From the NCBI GenBank assembly GCA_947425785.1, contig CANEAY010000006.1, positions 43,436 through 107,435 of the forward strand: a DNA stretch of 64,000 nucleotides, in the 5' to 3' direction. The position numbers were made by a program, and so were the translations under genes. Below are positions 41,104-50,679 of this stretch, in pieces. Position 1 is the first letter of the stretch, and each line of letters begins with the position of its first letter. Source of the DNA: an uncultured Pseudoflavonifractor sp. Its GTDB lineage: Bacteria; Bacillota; Clostridia; Oscillospirales; Oscillospiraceae. Below the pieces are notes generated by a model, which was not told the origin of the DNA, ran no database searches, and was given only the letters and a program-made list of their open reading frames with translations.

Positions 41104-43530
41104 ATGAAACTATCCCGTAAATGGCTCAACGAGTTCACTCCCATCAATGCCTCCGACAAGGAATTTGACGAGGCTATGACCCTCTCCGGCTCCAAGGTGG
41201 AGGTCACCGAAGTCCAGGGTGAGGAGATCAAAAATGTGGTGGTGGGCCGCGTCCTCTCTATGGAGCGCCACCCCAACTCCGACCATATGTGGATCTGCCA
41301 GGTGGATGTGGGGCAGGACGAGCCTGTCCAGATCGTCACCGGCGCCCAGAACGTGAAGGTGAACGACCTTGTCCCCGTGGCCAAGGACAACTCCTGGCTC
41401 CCCGGCGGCGTCCACATCACCCGGGGCAACCTCCGGGGAGAGAAGTCCAAGGGCATGCTCTGCTCCTTCGCCGAGCTGGGCCTGGAGCAGCGTGACTTCC
41501 CCACCGCCTACCCCGACGGCATTTGGATCCTCTCCGACGACCCCGAGCTCACCGACCTCGCTGTGGGCCAGGATATCCGGCAGGCCGTGGGCCTGGACGA
41601 CCATGTGGTGGACTTCGAGATCACCCCCAACCGGCCGGACTGCCTGTCCGTCATCGGCCTGGCCCGGGAGGTGTCCGCCACCTTCGGCGTGCCCTGCACC
41701 CTCCATGAGCCGGTGGTCAAGGGGGGGGCCGACGGCGTGCTGGCCGAGCTGCTGGACGTGGAGACCCCCGACGCCGACCTGGTGCCCCGGTACACCGCCC
41801 GGATGGTGCGCAATGTGAAGATCGCCCCCTCCCCCAAGTGGATGCGGGAGCGGCTGCGGGCCATGGGTGTGCGCCCCATCAACAACATCGTGGACATCAC
41901 CAACTACGTGATGCTGGAGTATGGCCAGCCCATGCACGCCTTTGACTACCGCTATGTCAGCGGCGGCAGGATCATCGTCCGCCGGGCTCAAGAGGGCGAG
42001 AAGCTCACCACCCTGGACGGCAAGGAGCACACCCTGAACGCCAACCACCTGGTCATCGCCGACGAGGGCCGGGCGGTGGGTCTGGCGGGCATCATGGGCG
42101 GCCTCAACTCCGAGATCGTGGAGGACACGGTGGACGTGGTATTCGAATCCGCCTGCTTCGACGGCACCTGTATCCGCAAGGGTGCCCTGGCCCTGGGCAT
42201 GCGCACCGAGGCCAGCGCCAAGTTTGAAAAGGGTCTGGATCCCATGAACACCCTCCCCGCTGTGAACCGGGCCTGCGAGCTGGTGGAGATGCTGGGGGCC
42301 GGCCAGGTGGTGGATGGGGTCATCGACATCCTCAACAACGTGCCCCAGCCCTGGACGGTCACCATGGATCCCGAGAAGGTCAACGCCCTGCTGGGCACCG
42401 ACATCCCGGCGGTGGAGATGTACCAGCTGCTGAAGCGGGTGAGCATTGAGACTGAGGCCGGAGACTTCCCCAACGGCCCCGCGCCGATGGTCATCCCCTC
42501 CTACCGTGGTGATGTGCGCCGCTTGGCCGACCTGGCCGAGGAGGTGGCCCGGTTCCACGGCTACAACAACATCCCCTCTACCCTCATGCGGGGCCAGACC
42601 ACCCAGGGGGGCTACTCCCAGGAGCAGAAGCTGGAGCAGGACTTGGGCCGGGTGTGCCGGGCCTGCGGGTGCGACGAGATCATCACCTACTCCTTCATCT
42701 CCCCCACTTACTATGACAAGATCAACTGGCCCGCGGACTACGAGGGCCGGAAGTCCTTCAAGATCCTGAATCCCCTGGGAGAGGACACCTCCATCATGCG
42801 CACCACCGTGCTGCCCTCCATGCTGGACATCCTCACCCGGAACTACAACTACCGCAATAAGTCTGTCAGGCTCTATGAGGTGGGCCGGGTCTACGGCCTG
42901 GGCGGTGAGGACGGCCTGGCTGTCGAGCGCAAGATCCTCTCCCTGGGCGCCTATGGCGAGGATATGGACTTTTTCACCCTGAAGGGCATCGTGGAGGCCA
43001 TCATGGCCGACCTGCGGGCGGCGGACGTCCACTTCGAAGGCCCCCGGGGCGTGCCCTCCGACGCCTCTTACCACCCCGGCCGCTGCGCCACGGTGTGGGC
43101 CGGCGGCACCTGCCTGGGCGTGTTCGGCCAGATCCATCCCCTGGTGGCCAAGAACTACGGCGTGGACGCCGAGCTCTATTGCGCCGAGCTGTCTTTGGAG
43201 GCCCTCATGGCCGCCAAGGGGCCCCGGCCGGAGTACACTCCCCTGCCCAAGTTCCCCGCCGTCACCCGGGACATCGCCGTGGTCTGTGACGAGGCGGTCA
43301 CTGTGGGCGCCCTGGAAAAGGCCATTCGCAAGGGAGCCAAGGGCCTTTTGAAGGAAGCCGCCCTCTTCGACATCTACCGGGGCAAGGGGGTCGACGAAGG
43401 CAAGAAGAGCGTGGCCTTCAACCTCATTCTCCGCGCCGACGACCGGAGCCTCACCGCCGAAGAGGCCGACGAGGACGTAAAGAGCATTTTGGAGACCCTG
43501 AAAAGTGAGCTTGGCGCCGTTTTGCGTTGA
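41104..43530 (+). CDS. pheT: Phenylalanine--tRNA ligase beta subunit
   Basis: Full-length PheT with tRNA-binding, B3/B4, B5 and FDX-ACB domains. Confidence 0.98.
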   Translation: MKLSRKWLNEFTPINASDKEFDEAMTLSGSKVEVTEVQGEEIKNVVVGRVLSMERHPNSDHMWICQVDVGQDEPVQIVTGAQNVKVNDLVPVAKDNSWLPGGVHITRGNLRGEKSKGMLCSFAELGLEQRDFPTAYPDGIWILSDDPELTDLAVGQDIRQAVGLDDHVVDFEITPNRPDCLSVIGLAREVSATFGVPCTLHEPVVKGGADGVLAELLDVETPDADLVPRYTARMVRNVKIAPSPKWMRERLRAMGVRPINNIVDITNYVMLEYGQPMHAFDYRYVSGGRIIVRRAQEGEKLTTLDGKEHTLNANHLVIADEGRAVGLAGIMGGLNSEIVEDTVDVVFESACFDGTCIRKGALALGMRTEASAKFEKGLDPMNTLPAVNRACELVEMLGAGQVVDGVIDILNNVPQPWTVTMDPEKVNALLGTDIPAVEMYQLLKRVSIETEAGDFPNGPAPMVIPSYRGDVRRLADLAEEVARFHGYNNIPSTLMRGQTTQGGYSQEQKLEQDLGRVCRACGCDEIITYSFISPTYYDKINWPADYEGRKSFKILNPLGEDTSIMRTTVLPSMLDILTRNYNYRNKSVRLYEVGRVYGLGGEDGLAVERKILSLGAYGEDMDFFTLKGIVEAIMADLRAADVHFEGPRGVPSDASYHPGRCATVWAGGTCLGVFGQIHPLVAKNYGVDAELYCAELSLEALMAAKGPRPEYTPLPKFPAVTRDIAVVCDEAVTVGALEKAIRKGAKGLLKEAALFDIYRGKGVDEGKKSVAFNLILRADDRSLTAEEADEDVKSILETLKSELGAVLR

Positions 43531-43571
43531 GACTGTAATATTAAAGAAAGATAAAATTTCTCTCTTTTCTC

Positions 43572-43600
43572 TTTACAACACGCCAAATTTCGAGTACAAT
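43572..43600 (+). promoter_or_regulatory. Sigma-A-like promoter
   Basis: TTTACA-17-TACAAT upstream of ireB. Confidence 0.55.
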
Positions 43601-43631
43601 CACACTATATCCCAAAGGGAGGTGCCTCCAC

Positions 43632-43883
43632 ATGGAAGATATGGACTTTACCAGGAAATTCAATATCCGCTATGAGAAGGATCAGGAGATCAAGACTATC
43701 CTCACCTCAGTTTACGATTCCCTCAAGCAGAAGGGGTACGACCCCATCAACCAGATCGTGGGCTATATCCTCTCGGAGGATCCCACCTATATCACCAACT
43801 ACAACAACGCCCGCTCCCTCATCCGCAAGCTAGACAGGGACGAGCTGCTGCAGGAGCTGGTGAAGCAGTATCTGTCCGATTGA
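43632..43883 (+). CDS. ireB: IreB family regulatory phosphoprotein (UPF0297)
   Basis: [39 protein letters not shown]. Confidence 0.95.
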   Translation: MEDMDFTRKFNIRYEKDQEIKTILTSVYDSLKQKGYDPINQIVGYILSEDPTYITNYNNARSLIRKLDRDELLQELVKQYLSD

Positions 43884-43898
43884 TTTTTTCTCAAGATG

Positions 43899-43932
43899 AA
43901 AGGGCGCGCTCATAAAGAGCGCGCCCTTTTTC
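43899..43932. terminator. Bidirectional terminator
   Basis: AAAGGGCGCGCTCATAAAGAGCGCGCCCTTTTT. Confidence 0.8.
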
Positions 43933-44844
43933 TCATCTCATGTGCTTTTCCAGCCAGGAGAGGGTGTCGTCAAAGACCTCTTCCCTGTTGATCTCGTTGA
44001 GCATCTCGTGGCGCCCACCGGGGTAGAGCTTTACCGTCACGTCCTTCATCCCCGCCTGGCGGAACCAGCCGGCCACCTTCTCCACGCCCTTGCCCTGGGC
44101 CCCCACTGGGTCGGCGTCCCCGGCAAAGAAATAGATGGGGGTATCCCTGTCCATTCGCTTCAGGTTTGCCATATTGCCCACATATTGCAGGCCGCTCATC
44201 ATGGCGTGGTTCATTCCCGCCGTGGTCTGGAAGTTACACAGGGGGTCGGCCAGGTAGGCGTCCACCACTCCCTCGTCCCGGCAGATCCAGTCTGCCGGGG
44301 TACGGCTGGGGGCAAATTTTTGATTGTAGGCTCCGATGGAGAGCTTATAGAAGAGCTTGTTGACCTTGTGGGGGTCGCCCATCCCGGTGAGGAGCTTACC
44401 CAGGGCCACGGTGAGGGCGGGCTCCTGGCCGGTGCCGGAGAGGATACACCCTGTCAGGGCGCCGGGGTAGTCGATGAGAAAAGTCCGGGCCACAAAGGAG
44501 CCCATGGAGTGGCCCAGAAGGAAGTAAGGCAGGGCCGGATAGGTCTCCTGCACTTTAAGCTGAAGGGTCCTTACATCCTGAACCAAATTCCACCAGTCGT
44601 CGAAGTAGCCGTACTCCTCGGGCCCCTTGGCGGTGAGGCCGTGGCCCAGGTGGTCGTGGCCCGCCGCCGCAAAGCCGTGCTGGGCCAGAAAGCGGGCAAA
44701 GGGGTCATAGCGCAGGGCGTATTCACAGATGCCGTGAACCAGCTGCACCACGCCCCTGGGCTCCCCCTCCGGCAGCCACAGGACGGCGTGGACTTGATGG
44801 ATACCGTCAGAGGAGGGAAAAACAAATTCCTGCCGGTCGATCAT
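43933..44844 (-). CDS. Alpha/beta hydrolase (monoacylglycerol lipase-like)
   Basis: VHGICEYALRYDPFARFLAQHGFAAAGHDHLGHG; LLGHSMGSFVA. Confidence 0.9.
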   Translation of the reverse strand: MIDRQEFVFPSSDGIHQVHAVLWLPEGEPRGVVQLVHGICEYALRYDPFARFLAQHGFAAAGHDHLGHGLTAKGPEEYGYFDDWWNLVQDVRTLQLKVQETYPALPYFLLGHSMGSFVARTFLIDYPGALTGCILSGTGQEPALTVALGKLLTGMGDPHKVNKLFYKLSIGAYNQKFAPSRTPADWICRDEGVVDAYLADPLCNFQTTAGMNHAMMSGLQYVGNMANLKRMDRDTPIYFFAGDADPVGAQGKGVEKVAGWFRQAGMKDVTVKLYPGGRHEMLNEINREEVFDDTLSWLEKHMR

Positions 44845-44976
44845 GGGACTCTCTCCTTCCGCTTTTGAGCTTCAATATGTTATATTTTACCGGGAAATCC
44901 CTTTTCAGTCAACCGGCGTTTTCCGGGCGGCAAAAAGCGGCCATCCCAACCGGGGTGACCGCTTTTTTATGGGTTT

Positions 44977-46389
44977 TTATTTATTCAGCGCCTTGCCGGC
45001 ACCGTGGGTGGAGGAGACCACCATCCTGGTCAGGGCAAAGAGAGCGATGGCGTTGGGAATGACCATCAGGTTGTTGAACATATCGGTCAGCTCCCAGACC
45101 AGGTCGTTGGACATCAGGGTGCCCAGGAAGATGAAGACCAGGGCGATGACAGAATAGACCACAGCGGACTTTTTCCCAAAGAGGTAGATCACGTTGATCT
45201 TGCCGAAGAGGTTCCAGCTGAGCACCGTGGAGAAGGCGAAGAAGAACAGGCACACCGCCACAAAAATGGCGCCGAAGTTGGTACCGAAGACCGTGCCGAA
45301 AGCGGTCTGGGCCAAGTTGGTCTTGTTGATGGTCTCGGTGACGGCGCCGGTATAGCCCGCCGCCAGGGGGCCGCCCTCGGTATAGAGGGTGGAGATGACT
45401 ACCAGGGCATTGAGGGTGAGGACCACGAAGGTGTCCATGAACACGCCGATCATGGCCACCACCCCCTGTTCGTGGGGATCGGCCACGTTGGCCTGGGCGT
45501 GGGCGTGGGGGGTGGAGCCCATACCGGCCTCATTGGAGAAGAGGCCCCGTTTGGCGCCCTGACTGATGGCGGTCTTGATAGCATAGCCGAAGCCGCCGCC
45601 GATGATGGCCTGGGGCTGGAAGGCGTAACGGAAGATCATGCCGAAGGTGGCGGGGATATAGCGGAAACGGGCCACCAGGATGGCAAGGCCCCCCACCAGG
45701 AAAATGGCCGCCATGATGGGAACCACCTTCTCGGTCACTGCCGCCAGCCGCTGCACGCCGCCCAGGAAAATGACGGCGCAGATGACCACCAGCACAGCGC
45801 CTACGATCCAGTTGGGGATGCCGAAGGCGGTGTTGAAGGTGGAGCCGATGGAGTTGGACTGGACCATGCAGCCCATGAAACCCAGGGCCAGAATGATGGC
45901 CACGGCGAAGAAGCCGGCCAGGAACTTGCCGAAGCCGCCCTTGAAGGCGGTGGTGATGTAGTAGACGGGGCCGCCGTGGACGGTGCCGTCCTCATCCACG
46001 GTGCGGGTCTTGAGGGCCAGGGTGGCCTCGGCATAAATGGTGGCCATGCCGAAGAAGGCGATGATCCACATCCAGAAGATGGCGCCGGGGCCGCCGGTGA
46101 GGATGGCGCCGGAGGCGCCCACGATGTTGCCGGTGCCCACCTGGGCGGCGATGGCGGTGGCCAGGGCCTGGAAGGAGCTCATGCCCTGCTCCTGCCTCCC
46201 GCCCCGGAGCTTCAGGCTGCCGAAGACCTTCTTCATGCCCTCGCCGAAGCAGCGCACCTGGACAAAGCGGGTCTTGATGGAGTACCACAGGCCCACCGCT
46301 ATGAGCAGGAAGACCAGGATGTAGCTGGACAGGTAGTTGTTGATGTTTACGACCACAGGCAACAGGGCCGCCTCCAGATTTTCGAACAT
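44977..46389 (-). CDS. Alanine/glycine:cation symporter (AGCS) family protein
   Basis: SFQALATAIAAQVGTGNIVGASGAILTGGPGAIFWMW; start at MFENLEA. Confidence 0.94.
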   Translation of the reverse strand: MFENLEAALLPVVVNINNYLSSYILVFLLIAVGLWYSIKTRFVQVRCFGEGMKKVFGSLKLRGGRQEQGMSSFQALATAIAAQVGTGNIVGASGAILTGGPGAIFWMWIIAFFGMATIYAEATLALKTRTVDEDGTVHGGPVYYITTAFKGGFGKFLAGFFAVAIILALGFMGCMVQSNSIGSTFNTAFGIPNWIVGAVLVVICAVIFLGGVQRLAAVTEKVVPIMAAIFLVGGLAILVARFRYIPATFGMIFRYAFQPQAIIGGGFGYAIKTAISQGAKRGLFSNEAGMGSTPHAHAQANVADPHEQGVVAMIGVFMDTFVVLTLNALVVISTLYTEGGPLAAGYTGAVTETINKTNLAQTAFGTVFGTNFGAIFVAVCLFFFAFSTVLSWNLFGKINVIYLFGKKSAVVYSVIALVFIFLGTLMSNDLVWELTDMFNNLMVIPNAIALFALTRMVVSSTHGAGKALNK

Positions 46390-46410
46390 TTCCCATCTCT
46401 CCTTTTTCCC

Positions 46411-46447
46411 GAACAAAAACGGACTGTGGAGAGAACTCCACAGTCCG
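46411..46447 (-). terminator. Riboswitch-controlled terminator
   Basis: Minus strand CGGACTGTGGAGTTCTCTCCACAGTCCGTTTTTGTTC between riboswitch and AGCS gene. Confidence 0.85.
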
Positions 46448-46509
46448 GGGGGAAGCGGTACGACCATCTTTGCCGGAGCGTACAATACGCCGGCAAAGAT
46501 GGAACCATT

Positions 46510-46681
46510 CCTCTGTCCTTTTGCCTGAGAGATTCATAGAGCCAAGGCTCTATGTTGCCCCTTCGGCACCCGTAAACGAGATTCTCCAGAGTCACATCCG
46601 CGTATAGTCCTCGCCCCTGTGGGGGCACCTGAGAGTGTTACTCCTTCGGCATGGCTGACGCCATTTTCCTACACGCTTCGT
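46510..46681 (-). ncRNA. Tandem glycine riboswitch
   Basis: Two aptamer signatures on minus strand: GCCGAAGGAGTAACACTCTCAGGTGCC...GGGGCGAGGAC and GGTGCCGAAGGGGCAAC...CTCTCAGGCAAAAGGACAGAGG. Confidence 0.92.
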
Positions 46682-46704
46682 CTGTTCGATTCAATTATGG
46701 GCTT

Positions 46705-46733
46705 ACTATACTGCATCTATATATGTTTGTCAA
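46705..46733 (-). promoter_or_regulatory. Sigma-A promoter of glycine riboswitch
   Basis: TTGACA-17-TATAGT on minus strand. Confidence 0.85.
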
Positions 46734-46768
46734 GCCCGGAATGTGTACCGGGGGTTCATTTGGAAGGT

Positions 46769-48505
46769 CTATTCCAACAAATACCGCTGCAGCATGGCGG
46801 CGGCTTCGGCGCGGGTGGCCTCTCCCTTCGGTGCGAGGCTGCCATCCTCCGTTCCCTCTATGATCCCCTCCTCCACAGCCCAGCAGAGCCCCTCCCAGGC
46901 AAAACCGCTGACGGTCTTCGCGTCGCCAAAGGCCAGTTCCAGCGATTGGGGCGCGGGACTTCCGGCGTGGCGGTGGAGGATGAGCGCAAGCTGCTCACGG
47001 GTAACCGGGTCACCAGGGCCGAACGTCCCATTTTTATAGCCCTTCACAATATTTTTCTCCGCGGCCCAGATCACGGCATCGGCATACCACGCCTTGGGGG
47101 CCACATCGTCAAAGGGGGCACTCCCAGACACGGCGGGCCGACCCGCCTCATTATAGAGGATCTGGGCCAACATTCCCCGGGTCAAGGTGCCGTCGGGGCC
47201 AAGTGTGCCGTCTCGGTAGCCCACCAGCAGGCCCTTTTCTAAACAGTAGTGAAGGCCATCGTGGTACCACTCCGCGGGAGCCGCGTCTGTGTAGGGGCAG
47301 ATGGGACAGCTCTCGTCCTTGGGACAGACTGTGCGCTCCGGCTCCTTGTCCGCCGTTTTGGGAGCGGTATCCTTGCTGTCGGAATCGTCATCATAGGAAT
47401 CGGAAGAGTCATCATAGGAAGAAGAGGGCGTATTGGGGGCGACGCTGCGCCGGTGGCCGCAGACATTGCAGTCGGCGTCTTCGTCTCCGTCATAGATGTG
47501 GGCGGACTTCTCCAGCACCTCCCCACAGGCAATGCAGACGTGCCAGTGGCTCGTCCCGTCTGTTTCCCAAGCCGTTCCGGGCTCGTGCTGCCCCGCAGGG
47601 GCGATCTCTTCGGTTTTGGTCATTGCGCAGTTGACGCAAGTATAGGTCATCTCCCCTTTTTCGGTGCAGGTGGGTGCAAGCGTGACGGCGCCGCTGTCCC
47701 AGTTGTGCCCGTCTCTGACCGTGTTCTGCGGCTCAAATCCAAAGATCTCCAGAGCGGCACAGTTTTCCAGGCCGACTACACTGTCGGCGGCGCACATATC
47801 GTTGTACTCCAGCTCAAGAGAACGGAGCCTGCTGTTGTTTGACACATCTAAAGTGACCAAATACATACCCCAGGCTTCCACCAGCTCCAACAGCGGATTA
47901 TGGGAAAGATCCAGTGTTTTCAAAAATGTCTCAAAGCAGCTCAGGGTCGTTAATTTTGGATTCCCGCTCACATCCAGACTTTGCAGATAGGTATAACCGC
48001 AGTAAAGAGTGTTGAGTTCTGGACAGTGGGACAGATCCAGCTCCTCTAAATCGGTAGCATTACAATCAAGAAAGTTCAGTTTCGGACAGTTGGACAGGTC
48101 AAGCTCTTTTATGTAGGTATAGGAACAATCCAGCAGCTCCAAATTCGGATTGTGGGTCACGTCCAGCTCCGCAAAATCGTTCCCATAGCAATACAATACT
48201 TTCAGGCCTGTAAAGTATTCGATCCCGTCCATGCTGGTCAAGTAGGTATCTATGGTCGGTTCAATATGGTTCCAACCTTGAGTAACCAGGATCAGCTCCG
48301 TGATATTTTCCACATCAGAGCGGTAAATATGCTCTCCGTTGGTCTTTCCAGTGATCTCCCGCACCTCATTCAGAAATACCGGGTCGGTAAAGGCATCCTC
48401 AATGGGGGCATCCTCCGCCGGCCCATCCGACGCGGCGGCTGCGGGTGCGGAAATGCACGTCAGCACCATCACCGCCGCCAGCAGCGCGCTTATTCTATGT
48501 CTCAT
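46769..48505 (-). CDS. Secreted LRR + SLH-domain surface protein
   Basis: Signal peptide; ~21-aa LRRs (LDLSHNPxLxxL); cysteine-rich module; three C-terminal SLH repeats. Confidence 0.88.
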   Translation of the reverse strand: MRHRISALLAAVMVLTCISAPAAAASDGPAEDAPIEDAFTDPVFLNEVREITGKTNGEHIYRSDVENITELILVTQGWNHIEPTIDTYLTSMDGIEYFTGLKVLYCYGNDFAELDVTHNPNLELLDCSYTYIKELDLSNCPKLNFLDCNATDLEELDLSHCPELNTLYCGYTYLQSLDVSGNPKLTTLSCFETFLKTLDLSHNPLLELVEAWGMYLVTLDVSNNSRLRSLELEYNDMCAADSVVGLENCAALEIFGFEPQNTVRDGHNWDSGAVTLAPTCTEKGEMTYTCVNCAMTKTEEIAPAGQHEPGTAWETDGTSHWHVCIACGEVLEKSAHIYDGDEDADCNVCGHRRSVAPNTPSSSYDDSSDSYDDDSDSKDTAPKTADKEPERTVCPKDESCPICPYTDAAPAEWYHDGLHYCLEKGLLVGYRDGTLGPDGTLTRGMLAQILYNEAGRPAVSGSAPFDDVAPKAWYADAVIWAAEKNIVKGYKNGTFGPGDPVTREQLALILHRHAGSPAPQSLELAFGDAKTVSGFAWEGLCWAVEEGIIEGTEDGSLAPKGEATRAEAAAMLQRYLLE

Positions 48506-48544
48506 CCCAACAAAACCCTCCCCTATATAAAATATTCCTCTTTA

Positions 48545-48568
48545 ATAAGCCACCGTTTGGTGGCTTAT
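48545..48568. promoter_or_regulatory. Palindromic operator candidate between divergent SLH-LRR and XRE genes
   Basis: ATAAGCCACC-GTTT-GGTGGCTTAT, further GCCACC half-site at 48582. Confidence 0.55.
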
Positions 48569-48616
48569 CCGCATATATTATGCCACCAAATGATAGCATA
48601 ATCAAGAGGTGGAAAT

Positions 48617-48835
48617 ATGTTTTTTCAACGCTTAGAGGATCTACGGATCGACCATGACTTGACCCAGCAGGAGGTAGCGGATATTTTAGGCTGTAAACGT
48701 GAAGTTTACCGGCGATATGAAAAAGGAACCAGAGCAATCCCGGTAGATTTCCTGATAAAATTGGCCGATCACTACCATGTCAGTATCGACTACATTGTGG
48801 GACAGGACAAAGGCCGCCAGAGTGGGCAGAAATAG
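48617..48835 (+). CDS. XRE-family helix-turn-helix regulator (72 aa)
   Basis: RLEDLRIDHDLTQQEVADILGCKREVYRRYEKGTRAIPVDFLIKLADHYHVSIDYIVG. Confidence 0.92.
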   Translation: MFFQRLEDLRIDHDLTQQEVADILGCKREVYRRYEKGTRAIPVDFLIKLADHYHVSIDYIVGQDKGRQSGQK

Positions 48836-48846
48836 CAAAAAGAAAA

Positions 48847-48880
48847 ACAGAGCCTTCTTCAAAGGAAGAAGGCTCTGTTT
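48847..48880. terminator. Terminator abutting truncated tRNA-Arg 3' end
   Basis: ACAGAGCCTTCTTC-AAAG-GAAGAAGGCTCTGT with T-runs. Confidence 0.75.
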
Positions 48881-48894
48881 TGGTACGGCTGGAG
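48881..48894 (-). repeat. Short truncated copy of tRNA-Arg 3' end
   Basis: TGGTACGGCTGGAG identical to the first 14 bp of the 45-bp att repeat. Confidence 0.6.
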
Positions 48895-49005
48895 TCGGAG
48901 CGTTAAGACGACATGCCGGGGGCATGTCGTTAGCTCCGAGTCCCTCCCCAAAAAGTCGAGCCGCAGGCGATGGCTTTTTGGCGTCAGGGGGATTGCGTAT
49001 AAAAC

Positions 49006-49039
49006 AAAAAGACCTTCCGTCAAAACGGAAAGTCCTTTT
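49006..49039 (-). terminator. Terminator abutting attL tRNA fragment
   Basis: AAAAAGACCTTCCG..CGGAAAGTCCTTTT. Confidence 0.7.
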
Positions 49040-49040
49040 G

Positions 49041-49085
49041 TGGTACGGCTGGAGGGACTCGAACCCCCGACCTACTGGTTCGTAG
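49041..49085 (-). repeat. Left att direct repeat (3' part of tRNA-Arg)
   Basis: 45-bp identical to 55649-55693: TGGTACGGCTGGAGGGACTCGAACCCCCGACCTACTGGTTCGTAG. Confidence 0.95.
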
Positions 49086-49165
49086 GTGCTGTCCTTAATA
49101 TGAAAAATCCTTATTTTCCAACGCTTTGCAGTAGATTTTGCTGCTGTTTTCCACGTTGTTTTCCC

Positions 49166-50356
49166 TTAACTGGCACATTTAAGAGACTGGATAAAATCAT
49201 CCATGCGCTTGGCGCTTTCGGCCTTGAGCCGATCTGACACATGCCCATAGACACTCAAACTAAATCCTACGTCATAGTGACCGAGGTTCCCTGAAAGGGT
49301 CTTGATGTCGTCCCCATTTTCAAGGGAGATGACAGCATAACTATGGCGGCAATCATGCACCCGTTTATCGGAAAGACCAATCTTTCTGACGAGCCGCTTA
49401 AAGGACTGGTAGAGCGCATTTTTTGTAATGGGCATCCCATCAGGCTGGCAGAAGACAAGATCAGTATCAACCCACATAGACCCGGCATCCTCTTTTTGCT
49501 TTAACCACTTTTCCCGTTGGAACTTGAGGACATGGACAACCGCTTCCGATAACGCTATACTGCGCATCCCGTTTGTGGTTTTGAGCGGCTTTAATCCATG
49601 CTTATCCCACATACGATACTTTTCTTCATCGGTGAGCTGATTTCGCACTGAGAGAACGCCATGATCCAAGTCAACGTCACGCCAGCGCAGGCCGCAAATC
49701 TCGCCTTCCCGCAGACCAGTGAACAGGAGGGTGAAAAACATATACTGATGCTTATGGCCCTCGATAGCACCGAGAAAGGCCTTTAATTCATCATCCATCA
49801 GAACGTGTTCTTCTACGTTGAGCCTGCGGGCCTTGGGCAACTCACAGCCGACCCTGGGATTGCGGGGGATATAACCCAGCACTACAGCTTTTTCCAGAGC
49901 AACATTGAGTGCTCCGATAGCAATTTTGATAGTCTTTGGAGAGAGCAACTTTGGCTCCGTCCTGTTTGTTAGATTGACGATCATGTTTTGAATGTCGGCA
50001 GCCTCCAAAGAAGAAAGGCGAATGTCTCCGATTGCCGGAATAATGTAGAGGCGGTATGAGTCAGAATAAGATCGCTGGGTCTTTGGTTCAAGATGAATCG
50101 TATACTTTGCCTCGTACTCGGCCAGCCACTCCGCAACCGTCATGCGCTGACGGTTCACGGCGGACTTCTGCGCTCCGGCAAGAAGAACATTCATCCTTGC
50201 GACTACATCCTTTTGTGTTTTCCCGGTCACTGACTTCTGGATTTGCTTTCCGGTTTTTGGATCTGTGCCGAGCGTGACCCGCCCTTCATAGTAAGTATAT
50301 TGCTTTCCGTTGCGGAAGACCGTCTTCAACCGTATATTACCCCTGCCATTCGGCAT
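49166..50356 (-). CDS. int: Tyrosine recombinase/integrase
   Basis: TGLREGEICGLRWRDVDLDHG, HDCRHSYAVISLENGDDIKTLSGNLGHYDVGFSLSVYGHV catalytic R-HxxR-H-Y. Confidence 0.96.
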   Translation of the reverse strand: MPNGRGNIRLKTVFRNGKQYTYYEGRVTLGTDPKTGKQIQKSVTGKTQKDVVARMNVLLAGAQKSAVNRQRMTVAEWLAEYEAKYTIHLEPKTQRSYSDSYRLYIIPAIGDIRLSSLEAADIQNMIVNLTNRTEPKLLSPKTIKIAIGALNVALEKAVVLGYIPRNPRVGCELPKARRLNVEEHVLMDDELKAFLGAIEGHKHQYMFFTLLFTGLREGEICGLRWRDVDLDHGVLSVRNQLTDEEKYRMWDKHGLKPLKTTNGMRSIALSEAVVHVLKFQREKWLKQKEDAGSMWVDTDLVFCQPDGMPITKNALYQSFKRLVRKIGLSDKRVHDCRHSYAVISLENGDDIKTLSGNLGHYDVGFSLSVYGHVSDRLKAESAKRMDDFIQSLKCAS

Positions 50357-50445
50357 TTTTTTACCACCCTGTTGCAAAATATCCTCCTTCCCGGTCACAA
50401 CAGGTACTTTGATTATACTTTGTCTTTTGTGATTTTGCAACTAAA

Positions 50446-50646
50446 TTAAGAACATAAAGATGTATGCTCATGGAGGTATGAAATCAAAGCATCCTTCGGA
50501 ACCCGTGTAGTACGTTCGCTTAGCCGAACACACGGGAGATTGTAGGAGCGTACAAGCTCATAGGCGGCATTTTTGCCAATCTGCAAAAAATCTGCAACCT
50601 GGGCCACAGTCAACATATAGGGTAGATCATCCAATGACCTGTACAC
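50446..50646 (-). CDS. xis: Excisionase-family winged HTH protein (66 aa)
   Basis: MLTVAQVADFLQIGKNAAYELVRSYNLPCVRLSERTTRVPKDALISYL. Confidence 0.88.
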   Translation of the reverse strand: MYRSLDDLPYMLTVAQVADFLQIGKNAAYELVRSYNLPCVRLSERTTRVPKDALISYLHEHTSLCS

Positions 50647-50679
50647 TCCTACGACCCCCTTTCCGATCGTACAGGCCGC

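Noticed and set aside
41110-43137. 675-aa minus-strand ORF
   Set aside because: Shadow ORF antisense to pheT
45004-46539. 511-aa plus-strand ORF
   Set aside because: Shadow ORF antisense to the AGCS symporter; Gly/Asp/Glu/His-rich
49040-49237. ORF MVRLEGLEPPTYWFVG...
   Set aside because: Translation of the tRNA-Arg fragment, a common spurious ORF
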